Below, piece by piece: positions 58,665-64,000 of a stretch of 64,000 nt of DNA. The position numbers and the translations under genes were made by a program. The DNA comes from Methylobacter sp. (GTDB taxonomy: Bacteria; Pseudomonadota; Gammaproteobacteria; Methylococcales; Methylomonadaceae). Location of the stretch: NCBI RefSeq assembly GCF_030680395.1, contig NZ_JAUXVR010000027.1:1-64000 (forward strand), given 5' to 3'. The first letter of the stretch is position 1, and each line of letters opens with the position of its first letter. The notes beneath the pieces are model-generated. The model was given only the letters and a program-made list of their open reading frames with translations. It was not told where the DNA came from and did no database searches.

Positions 58665-58862
58665 ATGAACGAAATTTTCTTTATTGTAGAAGATGCCCCG
58701 GAAGGCGGTTATACGGCCAAGGCGCTCGGCGAATCGATTTACACTGATGCGGACAATCTTGAAGAGCTCCACGCCAACGTCCAGGATGCAGTCCGCTGTC
58801 ATTTCGATGAAGACAAAAAGCCAAAGATGATTCGCCTGCATTTCGTTCACGAAGTCATGTAG
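58665..58862 (+). CDS. Orphan HicB-like antitoxin-fold protein
   Basis: 65 aa from the ATG at 58665 with an excellent ribosome binding site (AAAGGAG); a longer in-frame reading runs back into the palindromic element and is rejected. The sequence FFIVEDAPEGGYTAKALGESIYTDADNLEELHANVQDAVRCHF fits the partial RNase-H fold of HicB-like proteins, often misnamed 2-oxoisovalerate dehydrogenase. No HicA toxin ORF follows: the TAG stop lies inside a 117-bp palindromic element that may have replaced the downstream DNA. Confidence 0.75.
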   Translation: MNEIFFIVEDAPEGGYTAKALGESIYTDADNLEELHANVQDAVRCHFDEDKKPKMIRLHFVHEVM

Positions 58863-58974
58863 GCCGGAATAAGACCACCCAAGCGTAGCGCGAGGTGGCG
58901 TTTCCGGCGATTTGCACGATACGCCGGAAACGCCAGTTTTCGCTGTCGCTCGAACCGACTTATTCCGGCCTACA
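58858..58974. repeat. 117-bp palindromic element (TGTAGGCCGGAATAAG type)
   Basis: Outer arms TGTAGGCCGGAATAAG / CTTATTCCGGCCTACA are a perfect 16-bp inverted repeat; inner arms GGCGTTTCCGGCG (58897-58909) and CGCCGGAAACGCC (58922-58934) are a perfect 13-bp inverted repeat around a 12-nt loop. The element supplies the TAG stop of the HicB-like gene on its left and ends 3 bp before the stop codon of the 309-aa gene on its right. It resembles REP/MITE-type elements. Confidence 0.85.
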
Positions 58975-58977
58975 GTG

Positions 58978-59907
58978 CTATGTTTCGCAAGTATTGAGTA
59001 GTTTGTCATATTCTCGGAGAAGATATTCAAATTGCTCCATGGGGATTGCCTCGTGTCGTGATGGAGGTATCTCCTTTGAGGTTGATTCTCCAATAAAAAT
59101 GACGGGGACAGCGCCTGTCGGAATTTCTAGTGATCTACGCATCGCATCGAAGTAGTGGGCACACTCAGCAAGTCGCACACTCTGGAATTGCACTGCCTCC
59201 AGACAGAGCTGGCGCAAACAGTGAAGATATTCCGTGATAAGTGGCAACAATTCGAACTCAGGAGGCTGCTGCTGAATTTCTATTTGAAGTTTTTTCCAAT
59301 TCCATCCGTCTTTGAGAAGTTCATCACGCAAAATCAAGGGTTCTGCTCTAAAAAGGAGAGGCGCATTTTGGGAGGTGCGTCTTCCAGCAATGTTGAAGCT
59401 CGAAAAAGGAAGGCTTCTGTGCTGGGAGAAATGACGAAGCTCATACAAAAAACGGTACGAAAAGGTGGACGCGTGCAGGTCTTTTCGCTTCTCATCCCAC
59501 GCATTTAGCTCGGGTGAATCTTCGCCGTGTACGCGACGGAGTTGCGTTTCTGTTTGATCGAGAAAGGCGCTTGTAGATGATAGAAAATTGGAGATTTTCT
59601 GAATGGCCAAAATTTTTCCATTCATGATGAGCGAAATAGGCTTCGCAGTTATCGTCAGCGAATTGTCCAATTGCGAACAATGCTCTTGAATTGAATCGGT
59701 AAGCTCCTGATAATTTCTTTCAATCACATTAAAAGCAAATATGATTGGTTGAAGATTGAAGATGACACTAATAACTTCATGAAATTCGGTGATATTTTCT
59801 CCATTTGCAACTCTGCCACGCACGACAATATTCATGGTTCCGTCGGGTTTAGGGATGTAGTATCCGAATCTTCGTATGTCCGCTGCTGCGGATGTGTTCT
59901 GGTTCAT
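58978..59907 (-). CDS. Hypothetical protein, 309 aa
   Basis: Starts MNQNTSAAADIRRFGYYIPK. The middle is helical (VIERNYQELTDSIQEHCSQLDN, RFLYELRHFSQHRSLPF), with no signal peptide, membrane segment or nucleotide-binding motif. I do not recognise a family. The RFLYELRHFSQHRSLPF stretch gives a conserved-looking R-H-x-x-Q-H pattern seen in some uncharacterised accessory proteins, but I cannot assign it. It sits between a palindromic element and purD in what looks like an accessory patch. Confidence 0.65.
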   Translation of the reverse strand: MNQNTSAAADIRRFGYYIPKPDGTMNIVVRGRVANGENITEFHEVISVIFNLQPIIFAFNVIERNYQELTDSIQEHCSQLDNSLTITAKPISLIMNGKILAIQKISNFLSSTSAFLDQTETQLRRVHGEDSPELNAWDEKRKDLHASTFSYRFLYELRHFSQHRSLPFSSFNIAGRRTSQNAPLLFRAEPLILRDELLKDGWNWKKLQIEIQQQPPEFELLPLITEYLHCLRQLCLEAVQFQSVRLAECAHYFDAMRRSLEIPTGAVPVIFIGESTSKEIPPSRHEAIPMEQFEYLLREYDKLLNTCET

Positions 59908-59963
59908 ATCATCGAAACCAGATAGCCTGGATGAAGCTTGAGAAACCCAGGATTCATCATCCC

Positions 59964-61241
59964 TTACCCTTTTATGGCCTTAAAGCCAATATCGGTGCGG
60001 TAATAAACATTATCCCAGTGGATGCTGTTAGCCAGCGCATAGGCTTTGCTTTGGGCTTCCTTAATATCATGACCCAAGGCGCAGGCGCATAAAACCCGTC
60101 CGCCAGCCGTGACCAGATAGCTGTCGCTTTGTTGGGTGGCAGCATGGAACACTTTGCGGTCTTCGTGCTCCTCGGCAGGTAAGCCGGAAATGGCCGCGCC
60201 GCTTTGATAGGTGTCGGGATAACCGCCCGCTGCCAAAACTACGCCTAATGCGGCGCGTTCGTCCCACTCGCTGCTGGTTTTGTCGAGATTTCCAGCTAGC
60301 GCAGCCTCGCAAAGTTCTACCAGGTCGCTTTTCAAGCGCATCATGATCGGTTGCGTTTCAGGATCGCCAAAGCGGCAGTTGTATTCCAGCACTTTAATGG
60401 AACCGTCGGCACTAATCATCAATCCGGCGTATAGAAAACCGATATACGGCAGTCCGTCTTCCGCCATGCCTTTTAAGGTTGGTTCGATCACATCGCGCAT
60501 GACCTTATCGTGTATTTCAGGGGTGACGACGGGAGCAGGGGAGTAAGCGCCCATGCCGCCGGTGTTGGGGCCTTGGTCGCCATTGTCGCGGGCTTTGTGA
60601 TCCTGGGAGGTCGCCATCGGCAAGGCGTGTTTGCCGTCGGCTATGACGATAAAGCTGGCTTCCTCGCCGGTCAGGAATTCTTCGATGACCACACGGTTGC
60701 CTGCTTCGCCGAACACATTGCCGGATAACATGTCTTCGACGGCGGCTATCGCTTCCTGTTCGGTTTGGGCGACGATGACGCCTTTGCCTGCTGCTAAACC
60801 GTCGGCCTTGACCACAATGGGCGCGCCTTGTTGCTTGATATAAGCGATGGCTTGCTGCTGGTCGGTAAAGGACTTGAAAGCGGCGGTCGGAATATTGTGG
60901 CGGATCATGAAGTCTTTGCAAAAGGTCTTCGAGCCTTCCAGTTGCGCGGCCTTTGCGGTCGGGCCAAAGCACTTGAGTCCCGCTTCCTGAAAACGGTCGA
61001 CGATGCCCAAAACCAGAGGCACTTCGGGGCCTATGATAGTCAGGTCGATCGCTTCTTGTTGGGCGAATGCCAGCAGCGCGTTAATATCGTCGACGGCAAT
61101 GGCGACGTTTTCAACAGACGGTTCCAGCGCGGTACCGGCATTGCCGGGCGCGACAAACACTTTTTCGACTTTGGCTGATTGCTTGGCTTTCCAGGCGAGG
61201 GCGTGTTCACGGCCGCCGCTGCCGACGATGAGGATTTTCAT
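59964..61241 (-). CDS. purD: Phosphoribosylamine-glycine ligase
   Basis: Purine pathway step 2: ATP-dependent ligation of glycine to phosphoribosylamine. 425 aa from the ATG at 61241 ([17 protein letters not shown], the invariant start); a longer frame adds 16 unrelated residues. ATP-grasp domain (about 105-320) with [16 protein letters not shown] and [14 protein letters not shown]. Downstream of purH on the same strand, as is common. Confidence 0.97.
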   Translation of the reverse strand: MKILIVGSGGREHALAWKAKQSAKVEKVFVAPGNAGTALEPSVENVAIAVDDINALLAFAQQEAIDLTIIGPEVPLVLGIVDRFQEAGLKCFGPTAKAAQLEGSKTFCKDFMIRHNIPTAAFKSFTDQQQAIAYIKQQGAPIVVKADGLAAGKGVIVAQTEQEAIAAVEDMLSGNVFGEAGNRVVIEEFLTGEEASFIVIADGKHALPMATSQDHKARDNGDQGPNTGGMGAYSPAPVVTPEIHDKVMRDVIEPTLKGMAEDGLPYIGFLYAGLMISADGSIKVLEYNCRFGDPETQPIMMRLKSDLVELCEAALAGNLDKTSSEWDERAALGVVLAAGGYPDTYQSGAAISGLPAEEHEDRKVFHAATQQSDSYLVTAGGRVLCACALGHDIKEAQSKAYALANSIHWDNVYYRTDIGFKAIKG

Positions 61242-61346
61242 AATGATACTCGTTAGTTGCAAGAACGACCGGGCGGTCACCCATAACAATTGATTGAAAC
61301 AGAAAGTTCGTATATTTAATCAATAAAGCGTAAGCAGATTGATTAA

Positions 61347-61417
61347 TTCACCACGAAGACACGAAGGACACGAAGAAAAAAGGTGAAACTTCGTGCTCTT
61401 CGTGTCTTCATGGTGAA
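61347..61417. repeat. CACGAAG-type intergenic palindrome (copy 2)
   Basis: TTCACCACGAAGACACGAAG pairs with CTTCGTGTCTTCATGGTGAA (19 of 20 positions), giving a near-perfect hairpin between purH and purD. It is related to the 36551-36615 element by the repeated ACACGAAG core. It starts 13 bp beyond the purH stop and could affect purH-purD read-through. Confidence 0.85.
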
Positions 61418-61430
61418 TGCTTTTAAAATA

Positions 61431-62987
61431 TTAATGCCTGAAATGACGCATGCCGGTAAAGACCATGGCGATATTATGCTCATCGGCTGCGGCAATGACT
61501 TCATTATCCCGCATCGAACCGCCGGGCTGGATGACGGCGGTAATGCCCGCTTCGGCGGCGGAATCGATACCGTCCCTGAACGGGAAAAAGGCATCGGAAG
61601 CCATGGCTGAACCCGGAACATCCAGACCCGCATCGGCGGCTTTGATACCGGCGATTCTGGCCGAATAGACACGGCTCATTTGTCCCGCGCCTACGCCGAT
61701 AGTCTGGCCGTTTTTGCAGTAGACAATCGCATTGGATTTGACGAATTTGGCGACTTTCCAGGCAAATAGCAAATCGGCCAGTTCCTGTTCGGTCGGAGCG
61801 CGCTTGCTGACTATTTTGAGGTCGGATGCGCTGATTTCGCCGATGTCTTTGTCTTGAACCAGTAAGCCGCCTGCAACGCGTTTGAAATCGAGAGATGTTT
61901 GGTTGGAGCTGTTCCAGAGGCCGCATTCCAACACGCGCACATTTTGTTTTGCAGCCAAAACGGTTTGTGCGGCTGCGCTGATAGACGGTGCAATAATGAC
62001 TTCGACAAATTGACGTTTGACGATTTCAGCGGCAGTTTGTTCGTCCAGTTCACGGTTGAACGCGATAATGCCGCCGAACGCCGAGGTCGGGTCGGTGGCA
62101 TAAGCCTTGTCGTAAGCAGCAAGCAGGCTGTCAGCCTGGGCTACGCCGCAGGGGTTGGCATGTTTGACGATAACGCAGGTGGGCTGGTCGCCGAATGATT
62201 TAACGCATTCCAGCGCGGCATCGGCATCGGCAATATTGTTGTAGGACAGTTCCTTGCCTTGCAATTGCTTGGCGGCGGCAATCGTGCCGCTAGCCGGTGT
62301 TTTTTCCCGGTAAAACGCCGCGTTTTGATGCGGGTTTTCGCCGTAACGCATGGTCTGGTTACGGTAAAACTGCAAATTCAGCGTGTCGGGAAACTGGACG
62401 CCGCTAATGTTGCCTAGGTAGGCCGAAATCGCGGTGTCATAACGGGCGGTGTGTTCAAAGCTTTTTAGCGCCAGCTTGAAGCGGGTTTGATGCGAAAGGC
62501 TGTTGTTGTTTTTCAGTTCGGCAACTATCGATGAGTAATCGGCCGGATCGACGACGACGGCAACATCGGCATGATTCTTGGCCGCAGCGCGGATCATGGT
62601 CGGGCCGCCGATGTCGATGTTTTCAATGGCTGTGTCTAAATCGCAGTCAGGGTTAGCGATAGTCTGTTCGAAGGGGTACAGGTTAACCACCACCATATCG
62701 ATCGGATTAATGCCGTTCGCGGCCATCACTGCATCGTCTATGCCCCGACGCGCTAAAATGCCGCCGTGGACTTTGGGATGCAAGGTTTTGACCCGGCCGT
62801 CCATCATTTCGGGGAAACCGGTGTAATCGGAAACTTCAGTCGCAGGAATGTTATGTTCAGCCAGTGTCTTGGCGGTACCTCCGGTGGACAGGATTTCGAT
62901 GCCTAATTGATGAAGCTCCAGGCAAAAATCCACGATACCGGATTTATCGGATACGCTGACCAGCGCGCGAGTGACTTTTTTGTTCAT
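61431..62987 (-). CDS. purH: Bifunctional AICAR formyltransferase/IMP cyclohydrolase
   Basis: Last two steps of IMP synthesis. 518 aa: N-terminal IMP cyclohydrolase (about 1-200, [42 protein letters not shown]) and C-terminal AICAR transformylase (about 205-518, with [11 protein letters not shown] and [12 protein letters not shown]). Complete and of normal length. Located downstream of fis and upstream of purD in the common fis-purH-purD order. Confidence 0.97.
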   Translation of the reverse strand: MNKKVTRALVSVSDKSGIVDFCLELHQLGIEILSTGGTAKTLAEHNIPATEVSDYTGFPEMMDGRVKTLHPKVHGGILARRGIDDAVMAANGINPIDMVVVNLYPFEQTIANPDCDLDTAIENIDIGGPTMIRAAAKNHADVAVVVDPADYSSIVAELKNNNSLSHQTRFKLALKSFEHTARYDTAISAYLGNISGVQFPDTLNLQFYRNQTMRYGENPHQNAAFYREKTPASGTIAAAKQLQGKELSYNNIADADAALECVKSFGDQPTCVIVKHANPCGVAQADSLLAAYDKAYATDPTSAFGGIIAFNRELDEQTAAEIVKRQFVEVIIAPSISAAAQTVLAAKQNVRVLECGLWNSSNQTSLDFKRVAGGLLVQDKDIGEISASDLKIVSKRAPTEQELADLLFAWKVAKFVKSNAIVYCKNGQTIGVGAGQMSRVYSARIAGIKAADAGLDVPGSAMASDAFFPFRDGIDSAAEAGITAVIQPGGSMRDNEVIAAADEHNIAMVFTGMRHFRH

Positions 62988-63031
62988 GCAGATCTCAGAA
63001 TGAAAGGGGGGGAGCCAGCCTTGTTTGGGTA

Positions 63032-63316
63032 TCAGGACAGGCCGTAGAATTCCAGTTTTTTGCGCAAGGTGCTGCGACTCAAGCCCAATGCTTTGGCCGC
63101 TTTGGTTTGGTTATAGCCTGAATGTTCCAGCGTTGCCTGCAATAAAGGCTTTTCAACTTCGGCGATGACCATCGCATGCAAACCTACCGCATCATGACCG
63201 TTGAGATGCAAAAAATATTGCTCCACCGTTTGTTTAACATGTACGCATAAAGGTATGGTTACGGTTTTTATGCTGTCTATGCTAATGAGTTCAGCACTTT
63301 TTTGGGATGCGTTCAT
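63032..63316 (-). CDS. fis: Nucleoid protein Fis
   Basis: DNA-bending factor for inversion and for rRNA and growth-phase control. 94 aa from the ATG at 63316; a GTG at 63328 would add four residues and overlap dusB. The C-terminal helix-turn-helix is classic ([35 protein letters not shown]), preceded by the dimer helices (VEKPLLQA). Directly downstream of dusB, the standard dusB-fis operon. Confidence 0.94.
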   Translation of the reverse strand: MNASQKSAELISIDSIKTVTIPLCVHVKQTVEQYFLHLNGHDAVGLHAMVIAEVEKPLLQATLEHSGYNQTKAAKALGLSRSTLRKKLEFYGLS

Positions 63317-63317
63317 A

Positions 63318-64000
63318 TTATGCAGCACGGTCGGTGGTTAAAAGATTAAATGCCGAATTAATCAGCGTTATTTGTTGGGATGGACATTGTGCCTGATTGA
63401 TAGTGCTTTGGGTCTCCTGAGCTACGGACCCAAGATGCTTGAAATACCAGGCTATGTGTTTCCTTGCTATTCTAACACCGCTCGCATTGCCGTAGAAGCT
63501 ATATAGTTTGTCCAAATGATTCATGAGTGTGCTGTGTATGTCGGTAATTGTTGGCTTTTCAAGGTGTTTGCCGTGATTGATAAAGTGACTTATTTGGCTA
63601 AATAACCATGGATTTCCTTGGGCGGCCCGACCGATCATAATGGCGTCCGCACCGGTTGAATGAAGCACAAACCGGGCTTGTTCGGGTGAATCAATATCGC
63701 CATTGGCGATAACCGGAATGCTGATTGTTTGCTTCACTTTTTTAAGGGTTTCATGTTCGGCCTGACCGTCAAATTTGCAGGCACGGGTTCGTCCGTGAAT
63801 CGTCAACGCGGCAATGCCCGCATTTTCGGCTATTTTGGCTATTTCAACGGCATTGCGGCTATGCAAGTCCCAGCCGGTACGGATTTTTAACGTAACCGGA
63901 ATATCGACGGCATTAACGACTGCATCCAGTATTCGCTTTACCAGCGCTTCATCTTTCAATAACGCGGAGCCCGCGGCGACTGAACAGACTTTTTTTGCCG
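63318..64000 (-). CDS. dusB: tRNA-dihydrouridine synthase B (5' end outside window)
   Basis: FMN-dependent enzyme that reduces uridine in the D-loop of tRNA. About 226 C-terminal residues are visible, starting GKKVCSVAAGSALLKDE just after the catalytic-cysteine region. FMN-binding motifs LTIHGRTRACKF, VIANGDIDSPEQA and DAIMIGRAAQGNPW are present. The C-terminal helical tRNA-binding domain is intact to the TAA at 63320-63318. The fis gene immediately downstream supports DusB over DusA or DusC. Confidence 0.93.
   Translation of the reverse strand, partial: AKKVCSVAAGSALLKDEALVKRILDAVVNAVDIPVTLKIRTGWDLHSRNAVEIAKIAENAGIAALTIHGRTRACKFDGQAEHETLKKVKQTISIPVIANGDIDSPEQARFVLHSTGADAIMIGRAAQGNPWLFSQISHFINHGKHLEKPTITDIHSTLMNHLDKLYSFYGNASGVRIARKHIAWYFKHLGSVAQETQSTINQAQCPSQQITLINSAFNLLTTDRAA

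Noticed and set aside
58487-58974. CRISPR array
   Set aside because: The repeats here are two different inverted-repeat elements, not equal direct repeats with unique spacers; no cas gene is present in the window.

Overview
The window looks like a chromosomal segment of a gammaproteobacterium. Gene order and content (hrcA-grpE-dnaK-dnaJ with a CIRCE operator, a full System I cytochrome c maturation operon followed by hemN, an EpsE/EpsF/EpsL-type polysaccharide locus, a draT-draG pair, Na+-pumping oxaloacetate decarboxylase, orphan fusA2) fit best with a type I methanotroph (Methylococcales). That placement is inference: no methane or methanol oxidation gene lies in the window.

Layout. 1-4,000 (minus): the end of an exopolysaccharide export locus, with a chain-length regulator cut by the window edge, a Wza/EpsE-like exporter, an EpsL-like beta-barrel and an alanine-rich secreted repeat protein. 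4,595-4,743: tRNA-Leu(CAG) with a textbook sigma-70 promoter. 4,930-7,913: rnr-rlmB. 7,930-17,386: ccmAB, a di-iron ferritin-like gene, ccmCDEFGHI, hemN and slyX, all on the plus strand and mostly overlapping. 17,465-22,820: a sugar/aminoglycoside-kinase-like gene, an Smr protein, surE-pcm and a REC-TPR protein. 23,004-25,088: fusA2 with a long, possibly structured leader. 25,803-32,278: CBS and HDOD-GAF proteins, aat, trxB, ftsK and a tiny membrane protein. 32,562-38,632: heat-shock operon hrcA-grpE-dnaK-dnaJ, then dapB; hrcA carries an in-frame perfect tandem duplication of a 63-bp palindromic unit.

38,772-40,725 (minus): an ATPase-HNH pair of the PtuA/PtuB (Septu or retron-effector) type, next to sbcD-sbcC (41,066-46,179). 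Then a ClC channel, draT-draG (reversible ADP-ribosylation of nitrogenase reductase), a membrane/coiled-coil cluster (49,740-52,304), oadGAB (minus), msrB-apeB, alkB, and a small accessory patch (58,480-59,907) made of two palindromic elements, an orphan HicB-like protein and an unrecognised 309-aa protein. The window ends with purD, purH, fis and dusB (minus, the last cut by the edge).

Most of the window is housekeeping. The points that deserve attention are the palindromic repeat coded inside hrcA, the di-iron protein embedded in the ccm operon, the PtuAB defence pair without a visible reverse transcriptase, the fusA2 leader, and several families of intergenic palindromes, one of which supplies a gene's stop codon.
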